In this document: in pieces, positions 22,255 to 32,155 of the stretch
How the letters are laid out: each line of letters starts with the position of its first letter
Numbering within the stretch: position 1 is the first letter of the stretch
Origin: Entamoeba histolytica HM-1:IMSS
Taxonomy: Eukaryota; Evosea; Mastigamoebida; Endamoebidae
Direction of reading: 5' to 3'
Length of the DNA: 64,000 nt
Assembly: GCF_000208925.1 (NCBI RefSeq)
Contig: NW_001914873.1
Span: 62,001-126,000, forward strand
Translations under genes and position numbers: made by a program
The notes under the pieces: model-generated
Database searches by the model: none
What the model was told of the DNA's origin: nothing
The model's input: the letters and a program-made list of their open reading frames with translations, nothing else

Positions 22255-22716
22255 TTATAAAAATTCAATCTCATTTCGTTTCGTCTTATCTTCTTCTTTA
22301 TCCCATAATTCTTTCATATCTTCTATCTCTTGTTTAGTTTTGTCATTTCCATCACTTAAATCTTTTAAATATGGTGCAATATCATCTCTTCTTCGTAAAT
22401 TTTTTATTGCCATTTTTTTTTTATTTAATTCATTTTCTATCATTTCTTCTTCTTCTTTAGAATTAAAATATTCTTTACAATCAATTCTATTTTGTGTGTT
22501 TTGAATTTCTTTTGTTATTTCTTCTGTTTGGTTTATTAATTCTTTGATTTCTTCTTGTTTTGATTTACTTTTTTGAATATCTTTCATTTCAATACTTTTA
22601 CTTCCATATTTCTTTGGACGCTCTAAACAATCCTTTGTTGTATGTTCACTAGATCCACAATTTTTGCATCGTTCTTTTTTTAATACACTCTTCCCTTTAG
22701 AATATTGTTTAGGCAT
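22255..22716 (-). CDS. SLU7: Minimal Slu7-like splicing factor
   Basis: A 153-residue protein with a CCHC zinc knuckle, CKNCGSSEHTTKDC (about 17-30), directly followed by LERPKKYGSK. This zinc-knuckle-plus-ERPRK arrangement is characteristic of Slu7/hSlu7, the second-step splicing factor that helps in 3' splice-site choice. A later NLRRRDDIAPYLKDLS segment (about 105-120) recalls the NLRIREDIAKYLRNL stretch of hSlu7. The protein then ends with a charged tail, lacking some 200 to 400 residues found in yeast and animal Slu7. The frame is closed at both ends and I found no intron that would extend it. It may be a reduced version adapted to short, uniform introns. Confidence 0.75.
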   Translation of the reverse strand: MPKQYSKGKSVLKKERCKNCGSSEHTTKDCLERPKKYGSKSIEMKDIQKSKSKQEEIKELINQTEEITKEIQNTQNRIDCKEYFNSKEEEEMIENELNKKKMAIKNLRRRDDIAPYLKDLSDGNDKTKQEIEDMKELWDKEEDKTKRNEIEFL

Positions 22717-23457
22717 CTTAATGTCAATTTATGTATAACTCAGTTAGATTTTTTCTAGTTCATTATAGTATCTTAATTAATAAAAACAATATTATTTCTT
22801 ATCCTACTTTAAATGACACATTATCATTAACTTTATTACTTTCTCTCATTAGGTATTCTTTTTCGTTCCAATCTCTTTTCTATTGGTGTTATTTAATGAG
22901 ACATTAGCACTAACTGTGAAACACAACTATATTTTCTGTCAATCATTCGTAATTTATTATCCTCAACTATCTTTTTTTAAATACTCTCTATGAAAGATGG
23001 AAATACTATGTGTCAAGTTATTAGTGTAAGTGATGGTTCTAATCATTTAGTTATGAAAGAGGAAAGCCTCATGGACTAGATAAAATAAACCACTTCTCTT
23101 ATTACAATTATTAAATAATGACAATTTTAGTCATTCAGAATGTCATGAATAATGCATTTGACTTGTTTTAAACACAATACTATGACTTATATCTTAATTA
23201 AATATTTCTTAAGGAGAAAGTTTGTTTAAATTATTAATTATGTTTTAATGTCGATATGAAAAATAAGAAGTATTAAAAAGGAATGAATTACCACCATGAG
23301 AACCATCCTTTCTTTTCTAATGAAGGATATTCTAAATATTGTGAACAAGCATCAGTCATTAAACTAAATTTCTTTGATGATAAAATAAAATCTCTTCTTA
23401 GTTTGAGTTTGGTTTAAATAAAGTAAATAAAAGAAAAAAAATAATACTGAAGTAATT
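22717..23457. other. Spacer with possible decayed coding remnants
   Basis: A 740-bp spacer. It contains two short plus-strand ORFs that look protein-like rather than random: 22991-23080 (29 codons) and 23283-23417 (44 codons). Neither has a recognisable relative. They may be relics of a lost gene or chance ORFs. Confidence 0.35.
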
Positions 23458-26400
23458 TCAATCAAGAGTTAACAGTGAATCTAACTTCTTTAACTTTGCG
23501 TTAATATAGTCCTCTATTTTATCTGTGTATGTATTAGCATCTAATTCTGGATGATTTGCCTCATCGTCAATAATTTTAACTAACTTCTGAGACACTTGTT
23601 CAAAATTGGGTCTATCACCTTTGTTTTGTTTCCAACATTCTTGTATGAGTTCTTTAAATAATAATGGTATAGAGTCATCAAGAGGAAGTCTTTTGCCACT
23701 TTTAACAAATTCTTTGATTTGGAATAATGACTTAAAGTCTTTGTATGGTTCTTCTTGGTAATATAATTCCCATGAAGTTATAGCAAAAGCAAAAACATCA
23801 CCAGCAAATGAATAGTCATCTTCATAACATTCTGGAGCAAGATAAACTGGAGTTCCAAGTCCTTTATTATCATTTCCATCAATTTTATTTTTTTCAGTAA
23901 TTCTGGAAGTACCAAAATCGGTAATTTTAATACAACAAGCAGAATCAAAATATAAAGAGTTAACAAGCAAATTATCAGGTTTAAGGTCTAAATGAACAAT
24001 TCTATTTTCATGAAGGAATTGCATTCCTCTAGCAGTATCAAAAAGCATTTTAATTTTAAGTTTATAAGGAAGATAAATATCAGTATCTTTATTATATCTT
24101 ACATACTCTCCTAATGAACCTAAAACAAAGTATTGCATTACCATTGATATTTGCGGGATATAAGTAACTGATCCCATATAACTTGCTATGAAAGGATTTC
24201 TTAACTTACTCATTAATTCACATTCATTAATTACTTCTTGTTTTAGGTCTATTGTTTGTTCTTCAGTTAAATTTTCCCATTTAAACATTTTGATTGCAAC
24301 AGGAATACTTCTATATTTACCAATATAAACTTTACTAGTTGCTCCTTCAGCGATGGGATTTTCTGACATATTTAATTCATCCATATCAAGATGAGTAGAA
24401 GATGCAGCATCAGTTTTAATTATGAAGAAATGATGGTAACGTTTAATAACATATTTTAATTCAGTATCCAATAATTTTTGATCATCTTGAGTCCAACTTT
24501 CGAAAGTTTTATTAAGAAGGATTTGACTAATTTTGAGTAGTCCTTTCTTCTTTTTTGAGAACCACGCAGAATATGGTATTTTCATATCTTTAATTTTTGT
24601 AGTACATTTAAGAGTCATATAACTAGTAACTATTCTGTGACTTTTTGGAGACAAAATAGTTACTTGAGGATTAAAATGAAATACATATTTTGGATTATCA
24701 GGAGTATGAACAATAATCATCATGTATTTATTTCTACTTTTATTTTTAATTATTATTTCTTCAAACCTTGTATCAAATACTTCTGTTGGTACACCTTCAT
24801 TGCCATAATCTAAATCTGTAGGGAATATAGAATATTTATTTTCTTTTAGTGGTTTACTACTTACTGAACCACCAAGATAAAGATAGTATTGTGGTTGTTG
24901 TTGTTTGTAAATTTCGAAGTCATTTTTTCGTTTTCTTGTGAATATAAATAATAAAACAATACAAATTATTATCAACATTACTCCAACCACACCTGCTATT
25001 AATATCACTAAGTGATAATACCACTTTAATTTTTTACTTACACATCTTGTTTTATCACTACTATCTGTTTTATATCCTTTCTCGCAAAGACATTCTTCTG
25101 TACAATATTCTCCTCCATCACATTCTTCTTCTTCATTATCATTAATTCCATTCCCACAACTTGAAGTGACACATGAAAATAAACTTGTAGCATTATACCC
25201 ATCTTGACATTTACAATTAGTCAAACAATGATTATTATAACTAAAACATTCAACTCCTTTTCCTTTTTCATTCTTTGAACATGCTGTACTAATACAGTAA
25301 TGGTCTTTGAGACTATACCCTTCAATACATTGACATGTACTATCACATCCTTCAATTCCAAAATAACATTGATTTTTCCCCGTATTACTAGAAGGTTGCC
25401 ATGAATTATTATACCAACATTTTAAAACACAATTATCTCCACCATAACCTTCTTTGCATAAACATTTTCCATCTCTTATAGAACATGTTCCTTGTGAATT
25501 ATTATAATAACAACCATTTGGACAAATGGTTTTAAGACTTATTTGTATATCAATATCATCTTCACTTGATAATAATGCGAATTTTCGTTTTGACATTTCA
25601 TTGCTTCCTTCTATTCTAACTATTAACCCTTCATCTTTACCTCTTGTAGCTAATACCCCAAAATTTTCCCCTTTCCAAAAGTTAACACATTTATTTGTTA
25701 TCCCATCAGATGTTTTTGAATATTCTTCTAGAAAGACATATCTATTTGACTTAGTAGAGTCTAATAACAATGAAAAATCTCCTTTAAATTCCGTTTCAAA
25801 AAACATAACTTTCATTAATCTTCCAGGTGCACATATTGGATAAATATATTCTCCTTTAGAATACATTGGAAAAGTATAAGATGCAGTTAATTGTGATGAG
25901 TATAAAGATTGAATCAATGTATTATCAAAAGAAAAGAAAGGAGTATTAGTCTCATTAGATGTTTCTGTAAGAGAAATTTCTAAAGAGACATCAGACATTT
26001 CATTTAATGAAAGAAAGAGATATAATATAGGAGATTCTGATTCTTGTTGATTAGGAACAGGAAATTTAAAATGATTTGACTGGTCATTTTTTGATAAATA
26101 TCCTTTAATAAGACAGTGTGGCTCAATAACATTTATAGAAGAATCTGATAAGTCATAATAAACATTTACTTTAGACTCACTTTTAAATGTAAAAATAATA
26201 TCAACAACTTGTTTTGTCATTTCAGTTGTATCTAATTTTAACCATTTAGCGGGACGATATTGATTTTGTTTATTTCCTGAGAAAGTACAAGGTCCTACAT
26301 CAAATAATGTAGAAGAATTAAATGATATTTGAAGTGGTTGAGAATTAAGAGGTAAAGGAATGATATCATTTGAAGGTATCCAATTTGATTTTTGATAAAC

Positions 26401-26622
26401 ATTATAAAATTTTTGACAAACACCATCTCTTTTAATAAATAATGGATTTTTATCACTGATAGATTGATGTGGATTAATATTTTGACATATATTACAATTA
26501 CTGTCTTGATAATATTCATCCTTACATATTTCACAATTTCCATCTGAAACACAACTACTTGAACATCCAGGTGAACAGTTGTATGAATAAATACCAATAA
26601 TGAATATGATAAAAATTAACAT
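23458..26622 (-). CDS. Transmembrane receptor-like protein kinase (TMK family)
   Basis: A 1054-residue type I receptor kinase. Residues 1-17 form a signal peptide. The ectodomain contains an initial Cys-rich patch (about 17-50), a beta-rich middle and EGF-like/CxxC-rich repeats (about 360-525). One membrane span lies at about 535-562, followed by basic TRKRK. The cytosolic part begins with a beta-rich module (about 590-700), then a kinase domain (about 755-1015) with AIKMF lysine, HLDLKPDNLL (catalytic Asp kept, Arg replaced by Leu) and DFGTS. This is the architecture of the large Entamoeba TMK family used for surface sensing, phagocytosis and serum response. The ligand is unknown. Its juxta-kinase module matches the one in the pseudokinase at 61468-62756. 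Confidence 0.93.
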   Translation of the reverse strand: MLIFIIFIIGIYSYNCSPGCSSSCVSDGNCEICKDEYYQDSNCNICQNINPHQSISDKNPLFIKRDGVCQKFYNVYQKSNWIPSNDIIPLPLNSQPLQISFNSSTLFDVGPCTFSGNKQNQYRPAKWLKLDTTEMTKQVVDIIFTFKSESKVNVYYDLSDSSINVIEPHCLIKGYLSKNDQSNHFKFPVPNQQESESPILYLFLSLNEMSDVSLEISLTETSNETNTPFFSFDNTLIQSLYSSQLTASYTFPMYSKGEYIYPICAPGRLMKVMFFETEFKGDFSLLLDSTKSNRYVFLEEYSKTSDGITNKCVNFWKGENFGVLATRGKDEGLIVRIEGSNEMSKRKFALLSSEDDIDIQISLKTICPNGCYYNNSQGTCSIRDGKCLCKEGYGGDNCVLKCWYNNSWQPSSNTGKNQCYFGIEGCDSTCQCIEGYSLKDHYCISTACSKNEKGKGVECFSYNNHCLTNCKCQDGYNATSLFSCVTSSCGNGINDNEEEECDGGEYCTEECLCEKGYKTDSSDKTRCVSKKLKWYYHLVILIAGVVGVMLIIICIVLLFIFTRKRKNDFEIYKQQQPQYYLYLGGSVSSKPLKENKYSIFPTDLDYGNEGVPTEVFDTRFEEIIIKNKSRNKYMMIIVHTPDNPKYVFHFNPQVTILSPKSHRIVTSYMTLKCTTKIKDMKIPYSAWFSKKKKGLLKISQILLNKTFESWTQDDQKLLDTELKYVIKRYHHFFIIKTDAASSTHLDMDELNMSENPIAEGATSKVYIGKYRSIPVAIKMFKWENLTEEQTIDLKQEVINECELMSKLRNPFIASYMGSVTYIPQISMVMQYFVLGSLGEYVRYNKDTDIYLPYKLKIKMLFDTARGMQFLHENRIVHLDLKPDNLLVNSLYFDSACCIKITDFGTSRITEKNKIDGNDNKGLGTPVYLAPECYEDDYSFAGDVFAFAITSWELYYQEEPYKDFKSLFQIKEFVKSGKRLPLDDSIPLLFKELIQECWKQNKGDRPNFEQVSQKLVKIIDDEANHPELDANTYTDKIEDYINAKLKKLDSLLTLD

Positions 26623-26769
26623 TCTTTACATTTTACAGTTATTACTATTCTTATTTTAATTTATTAAATGGTTATTTTACTATTTTTATTTTCGTTAATA
26701 TTCCATCTAAATATTTTTACAACTATAAAATAATTGAAAATTACAATACTTTTAAAATACTTTAAAAAA

Positions 26770-27375
26770 TTAATCTCTTATTAAATAATCTTTCGTACCT
26801 ATAAATTTTTGACTCTCATAATTATATTGAAGTGTAAATAACTCTAAGTTCTTTGGGTTTATTTCACTTGCTTTGCTGTATGGAATATCTAATGTCCAAC
26901 AAAGAAGAATTACTAAGGCTCTTCTATGCATTGCAATTAATACATTTCCTTCTGTTTCTAAAACAATTTTCATAGCCTCTTTTTGTTGTTGAACAACATC
27001 ATTTAATGATTGACCTCCCTCAATTCGAGCGTCATAATTTCCTTTTTTCCATTGATCAAATACTTCATCTAATCTACATTTACCATTCTCAAAGATAGTT
27101 AACCCTTCATATTTCCCAAAATCAACTTCATCAAATCCTTTTAAAATTTGGTGTGGATATTTTTCAATAAAGTGTTGAACTGATAGTTGTGAACGTAAAA
27201 GTGATGATGTGAAGATTGTTGAGATTGGAAGGTTTTGATAAGAACTATAAAATCTTTCAGCTTGTTGTACTCCTTCTTCGTTTAAAGGGCATTGAGGTAA
27301 ATACTTTCTACCATGAATTAATTTTTGTTTGTTTAATGGAGTTTGTCCATGGCGGACAATAAACAAAGTTTTCAT
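26770..27375 (-). CDS. Histidine phosphatase (phosphoglycerate mutase-like) family protein
   Basis: A 201-residue branch-1 histidine phosphatase. The phospho-accepting RHG is at 8-10, the second conserved Arg at about 61, the acid residue in FDEVDFGKYEG (about E83) and the second catalytic His in AMHRRA (H150). The size and the compact FGKYEGLT motif resemble CobC/broad-specificity phosphatases more than the larger cofactor-dependent phosphoglycerate mutase, so a phosphatase activity on small phosphoesters is likelier than glycolytic mutase activity. The substrate is unresolved. The gene lies just upstream of the TMK gene on the same strand. Confidence 0.88.
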   Translation of the reverse strand: MKTLFIVRHGQTPLNKQKLIHGRKYLPQCPLNEEGVQQAERFYSSYQNLPISTIFTSSLLRSQLSVQHFIEKYPHQILKGFDEVDFGKYEGLTIFENGKCRLDEVFDQWKKGNYDARIEGGQSLNDVVQQQKEAMKIVLETEGNVLIAMHRRALVILLCWTLDIPYSKASEINPKNLELFTLQYNYESQKFIGTKDYLIRD

Positions 27376-28212
27376 TTTATTTCAAAGATTTTTTTGGTTG
27401 TTTCATTAATTTTTAATTTATTTTTCAAAACATTTATTTATAGTTGGCAACTTTGTTTATAATAATATCTAAGTAAATTGTCAACTGCCTATTTATATAG
27501 TATTACTATAATTTATTTATACTTTAATTTTTCAAACAAAATAAGTTGTTGATATTTTTATATTTTAACGATTGTTGAATTATTCATAGTTATTTGTTAT
27601 TTTATGTTGTCATTTTATTAAGTTATTTAGTTGATTATTTGTTTGTATTAATTTTACTATTCATTAATTTGCAAATAGTTAATTCTTTTATTCATTTATT
27701 TCATTTTAATATCAATTATTTTATTTCCATGAAGAATAAAGTGAAATTAAATTCAATTTTATTGGTATTGTCATTTATTAGTTATCATTTTCCTTTATAT
27801 TTATTATCACTTCTTTTTTTTCTATCATTTATGTTTGATTTTCATTTCTTTCTCATTTCTTCTTTATTTTCTTATATATCTTTATTCTATTATATTTCTG
27901 TTTTTCCATATCTTTATTTATTATTAACTTCTATTTTAAACACCATCTAACAGTTTTAGTGATAATATTATCATTAGTTCATTTATTGATGTTTCTTTTA
28001 TTTCTTTATTTAATGTTATTGAATTGTTATTATTTAAATTATTTTTATTTACATTAAATATCTATGATATTACATTATATCATTAGATTTTTTCAAATTT
28101 AAATATGAATGAAATGAGATTAATATCATTTTATAATATTTATATTCAATAAATGAACTAACTAATATAAAATATTATTTTAATTATGTTAACGTTGATA
28201 ATACTAATTTAT

Positions 28213-28400
28213 TTCATTATTCTTCTTCTTTTTCTCTTTTGTTCTATTCTCTTTCCATATTCTGGTATTTAATTATATTAGACTATGTTTCAAAACAATC
28301 TAATTTAAATTTAAAATAAACAATAAAATATAAATAGAAATGAATTTTCAAATACAAAACTTAAAAAGAATAATAAATAATAAATATCTACTAATAGATA
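28213..28400 (+). repeat. Diverged interspersed repeat, copy B
   Basis: Shares with 8505-8750 the sequence TTTTGTTCTATTCTCTTTC, the following ATATTCT-GTATTTAAT block and a CAATCTAATTT block, with about one difference in five. The element type and ends are unknown. Confidence 0.45.
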
Positions 28401-28419
28401 ATAATAAAATACTATAATA

Positions 28420-28480
28420 AATGAACTTTCTTCTACAATAAACTTTGGAAACCTTAATAAAAATTAAATAAAAAACTCAA
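28420..28480 (+). promoter_or_regulatory. Entamoeba-type GAAC promoter element and initiator-like site
   Basis: AATGAACT at 28420-28427 matches the GAAC core-promoter element known from Entamoeba, and AAAAACTCAAAA just before the ATG resembles the initiator. They precede the SNF2 gene start by about 70 and 20 bases. Confidence 0.5.
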
Positions 28481-28493
28481 AAAAATAAGAAAT

Positions 28494-31007
28494 ATGAAAT
28501 CTACTCTAACAAAAGAACAAAAAAGACAGTTTAATTCATTAATCTATGCAGCACAAGAGTTTGAGACAAAACTTGATTTTGTAGAAAGTTTAAAATATTA
28601 TGAAAGTGCATTAAGATTACTACCAAGTCACAAAAAATTACCATTAAAAATTAAACAAATAAAAGAAAAAATTGAGAAAAGTAAGTCTAAAGTTGACCTT
28701 AAAACAACTAATGACATTTCTGGATTTGTGTATAATACAAACCAAAATAAATATTTTCTTAATGGTGGGTTTTGGTTATCAGTTGACACTTTTAATCAGT
28801 TATTACCTCATCAACGTACAGGTATAAAATGGTTATGGGAACATCATAATGAAACAACAATTCATGGTTGTATTCTTGGAGATGATATGGGTCTTGGAAA
28901 AACAGTTGAAATATTAGCTTTTGTTTTAGGATTAACAAATAATAATTTTTCTCGTACTTTTCTTATTGTCGTTCCTGCAATGGTTGCCTTACAATGGCAA
29001 ACAGAAGCAAAGAAATGGTGTCGACCAGTAACACTTTATAGTATTCATCATATGTCACCTTCAGATAGAAGAGCTGCAATAAGTTCAATACAAATAAGTG
29101 GAGGTATTTTATTGACAACATATAATCTTGTTCAAAACGATGAAGCGAGTTTAGGAGTTATTAACTGGGATTATATTATTTTAGATGAAGCACATACAAT
29201 AAAGTCAAGAATTAGTAAAGCCTCTTCTGTTTTAAAAGGTTTTAAAGCAAAGCACAAAATTGCTGCTACAGGAACACCAATGATGAATAATTTACTAGAA
29301 CTGTGGAATATAATGGACTTTACAACTGATGGAGCATTATTAGGTGATTATAGTCAGTTTCAATCTTATTTTGAACGAATAATTTCCAACGCAAATTTAA
29401 GGAATGAGAAAAGTCCATTTGCTAAACGTAGATTATTAGAGTTGTCTAAAAGAATTGGACCATATATTTTAAGAAGAACAAAGAAAGATGTATTTGGTGA
29501 TGATAGACCAACAACATCTATCAGTCTTAATATACAAGAAAAAGATGAAGAAGAGGGAAAAAATTCAGACAGTAGTAAGTGTCTTACTCTTACTGTTAAT
29601 AAATATGAATTAATTGTTTGGGTTAAATTAGATCCAAACCAAAGAATGATTTATACAAAATTATTAAGATCAATTAATGTGAATGAATTAAAAATGCATA
29701 AGATAAGAGCTATCATTGGAATGATTAGTTATTTAGAAAAGAGTTGTAGTAATCCTCCTGCTATTAAAGATGTTCTAGAAGATCAAACTAAACCATTTAT
29801 TGATAACGAAATAATCAAAATGGTTGATGAAGAAACAATAAATTTATGGCCTAAATTAACAGTACTTTTAAAATTATTAAAGATGTGTGAAAAAACAAAT
29901 GAGAAAGTATTATTATTTAGTCAATACCAAAGGACATTAGACTCAATAGCTGATTTACTTCAATCGAAAGATATTTTGTTTTTGAGAATAGATGGTGATT
30001 TAGATGATGGATTAAGAAAAGAACGGTTACGAAGATTTAATCATATGTCATCATGGGGAGTATTATTAATGACTATTCGAGTTGGGGCATGTGGATTAAA
30101 CATTACAGGAGCTTCAAGAGTTGTTATATTTGATGAAGGATGGTCAACAATAGGGAACCAAGCAGTAGATAGAGCATACAGAATAGGACAAAAAAAGGAT
30201 GTTGTTTCTTATAGAATTGTAACATGTGGGACACTAGAAGAAAAGATGTATCGAAGACAAGTTCATAAAACTACTTTAACAGAATTAACACTTGAAACTA
30301 ATAAAGAAAAACAAAAGTTTAGACATTGGTTTACAAAAAAAGAATTATATACATTGTTTGATTCTAGTCAAGTTAACTTTGATAACTCTAAAACACATTT
30401 AATTTTTAAACAATATAAACCATTATATCCTCAAAATATGCCTGAATATCCTGATTGGTTAGATAAGCATGTTAAAGAAATAGAAAAACTTGATAATGTC
30501 TTTGGAGTATCTGATCATTCTTTTATCATTAAAACAGATATTCCTGATGAACTTGTTTATGAAAATATAGAAAATGAACATGAAGAAAAGCATTGGGAAT
30601 TTGATAAAAAAAAAGATAGTTTAAGTACTGGTAGAACAGATGAACAAGAAAAAAGACAAGTTAAAACAAAAATTGAAGTAAATATTATTGATGAAACTAA
30701 CGATTCTTTTAATACTAAAAAACTATCTTCTAGACCTTTTACTACTACTATTGTTAAAAGAAGAAAAGATAGATCTACTGCATGTTATGGACATATTTCT
30801 AAAGCAAATCCATTTCTAGTAAAAAAATGTCGATGTTTTCTTAATGATAATGAAAAAAAAGAATATAATGACTTAGTAGAACAATTAAAAGAATGTCAAA
30901 ATGATGAACAAAGATTATTATGTTTATTACAATTAGTAAATATTTGTGATGACGACATTCATGTACATGAGAATATTGCATTATTAGCACAAAAGTATTT
31001 TAAATAA
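28494..31007 (+). CDS. ERCC6L: SNF2-family translocase resembling ERCC6L/PICH
   Basis: An 837-residue Swi2/Snf2 ATPase. An N-terminal TPR-like helix pair (about 8-62, with SLKYYESALRLLPSHKKL) precedes the motor: Walker A DDMGLGKT (130-137), DEAH (231-234), GTPMMNN, and motif VI QAVDRAYRIGQKKDV (about 553-567). Beyond the motor, CGTLEEKMYRRQV and VFGVSDHSFI follow the same order as in animal PICH. The C-terminus (about 775-837) contains a second TPR-like unit (EYNDLVEQLKECQNDEQ). Animal PICH binds ultrafine anaphase bridges and stretched centromeric DNA; a role in chromosome segregation is inferred. The alternatives Rad26/ERCC6 lack the flanking TPR pair. Confidence 0.85.
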   Translation: MKSTLTKEQKRQFNSLIYAAQEFETKLDFVESLKYYESALRLLPSHKKLPLKIKQIKEKIEKSKSKVDLKTTNDISGFVYNTNQNKYFLNGGFWLSVDTFNQLLPHQRTGIKWLWEHHNETTIHGCILGDDMGLGKTVEILAFVLGLTNNNFSRTFLIVVPAMVALQWQTEAKKWCRPVTLYSIHHMSPSDRRAAISSIQISGGILLTTYNLVQNDEASLGVINWDYIILDEAHTIKSRISKASSVLKGFKAKHKIAATGTPMMNNLLELWNIMDFTTDGALLGDYSQFQSYFERIISNANLRNEKSPFAKRRLLELSKRIGPYILRRTKKDVFGDDRPTTSISLNIQEKDEEEGKNSDSSKCLTLTVNKYELIVWVKLDPNQRMIYTKLLRSINVNELKMHKIRAIIGMISYLEKSCSNPPAIKDVLEDQTKPFIDNEIIKMVDEETINLWPKLTVLLKLLKMCEKTNEKVLLFSQYQRTLDSIADLLQSKDILFLRIDGDLDDGLRKERLRRFNHMSSWGVLLMTIRVGACGLNITGASRVVIFDEGWSTIGNQAVDRAYRIGQKKDVVSYRIVTCGTLEEKMYRRQVHKTTLTELTLETNKEKQKFRHWFTKKELYTLFDSSQVNFDNSKTHLIFKQYKPLYPQNMPEYPDWLDKHVKEIEKLDNVFGVSDHSFIIKTDIPDELVYENIENEHEEKHWEFDKKKDSLSTGRTDEQEKRQVKTKIEVNIIDETNDSFNTKKLSSRPFTTTIVKRRKDRSTACYGHISKANPFLVKKCRCFLNDNEKKEYNDLVEQLKECQNDEQRLLCLLQLVNICDDDIHVHENIALLAQKYFK

Positions 31008-31038
31008 TTTAACAAATAATAACATATTCATAAATTAA

Positions 31039-32068
31039 TCAATTAGTTTCATCTATTTTTTGATATTCAACCCGTTTTGAATTTTGAATAGTTTGGTTAT
31101 GTCTTAAGAATTCAATTTCATCATCTCTACGCTTTCTATTTGATATTACTGAAAATGTTATTAAAAGGAATATAAATAATACAACACTAAGTGGAATAAC
31201 TGTGTTAACAAATACATTTCTATCCATTAAGTAGTTTAAAAAAATGAACAAAATATCCTCTAAAAAAATTTACAAACTTTCCACTAAAATCCATTATAAC
31301 TTTAGAATAAATATTTTCAGTATTTGTTACAATCATAATCTCTCCAGCAGTAAAGTCATGTTTAACTGAACCTGTATAACAAATATGTTGAATTGAATCA
31401 ACATTATATTGCCCAAAAGATACTTTTAATTCTGTTAAAATAGATGTATTAGGAATATACGTTTTAAATATAAAATAAAATTGCTCTATTTCTTGTTGTG
31501 TTAACTTTAATTCTGTTACATTTGATGAGGACTGTTGTTCAATTTGAAAAATAGGAGTAGTTACTAAACCTAATGAATATCTTTGAAATTCTTTATCTCC
31601 CTTTAAAATGTACAAAGTAACATTAGTTGGTTTATTATTTTTATCTGTTGCTGAAAACATTAAATCTATAGAAGATGTTGGATGAAGTGTTTGTTTAAAA
31701 AATACACTTTTTTGTGGAACATCATATTCTTTACGAATTAGATAAGTTTCTTCTAAAGAATCATTTAAATCTGGAATAGAAGATACAAAACAAGTTTGAA
31801 TATGAGACGGTGCATTTACACTAACAGAAGTTAATAATGCATTACTTCTCATATCGAGTCCACTTTCATGATAATCATAATATTTTTCAATTCGTTTATT
31901 TGTAATAACTAAAAAACTTATTGAAAACAATATAGATAAAATAATACATATAATAACTCCTGCAATATTAAATAATAAATATTTTTTCTTTGTTTGGATT
32001 AATTGAATAATTCGTTCTTTAAATTTTTGTAGAAATGATTTCTTTTCAACACTGTGCTCTTCTTGCAT
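31039..32068 (-). CDS. Two-pass membrane protein, unknown function (two exons)
   Basis: Exon 1 32068-31278, intron 31277-31220 (58 bp, GTTTGT...TAG, phase 2), exon 2 31219-31039, giving 323 residues. The start is the ATG at 32068; the codon before it is TTG. A short basic cytosolic N-terminus precedes a membrane span at about 32-57, then an approximately 200-residue extracytoplasmic beta-rich domain with NVT sites, then a second span at about 270-293 and a basic, charged tail (SNRKRRDDEIEF). Both ends would face the cytosol, as in CDC50 or tetraspan-like accessory proteins, but I find no family signature. Without splicing, each half would lack one of the two spans. Confidence 0.75.
31220..31277 (-). 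other. Intron of two-pass membrane protein gene
   Basis: A 58-bp GTTTGT...TAG segment on the minus strand. Its removal joins GGA AA to A AAT in frame and links the ectodomain to the second membrane span. Confidence 0.8.
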
Positions 32069-32155
32069 CAACTTCCTTAATTATTTTTTTTTCTCTAATT
32101 TTTTAGTTCCATATTTATTTTTTGTTATAAATAACAGAATAAATATGAAAATCAA

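Larger units (their letters stand above)
27376..28493. other. AT-rich intergenic region
   Basis: About 1.1 kb without a credible gene. It contains diverged repeat copy B (28213-28400) and the ERCC6L-like promoter at its right end. Confidence 0.6.

Noticed and set aside
27594..27950. 118-codon hydrophobic ORF
   Set aside because: Low-complexity translation of T-rich spacer overlapping a diverged repeat; no promoter or domain.
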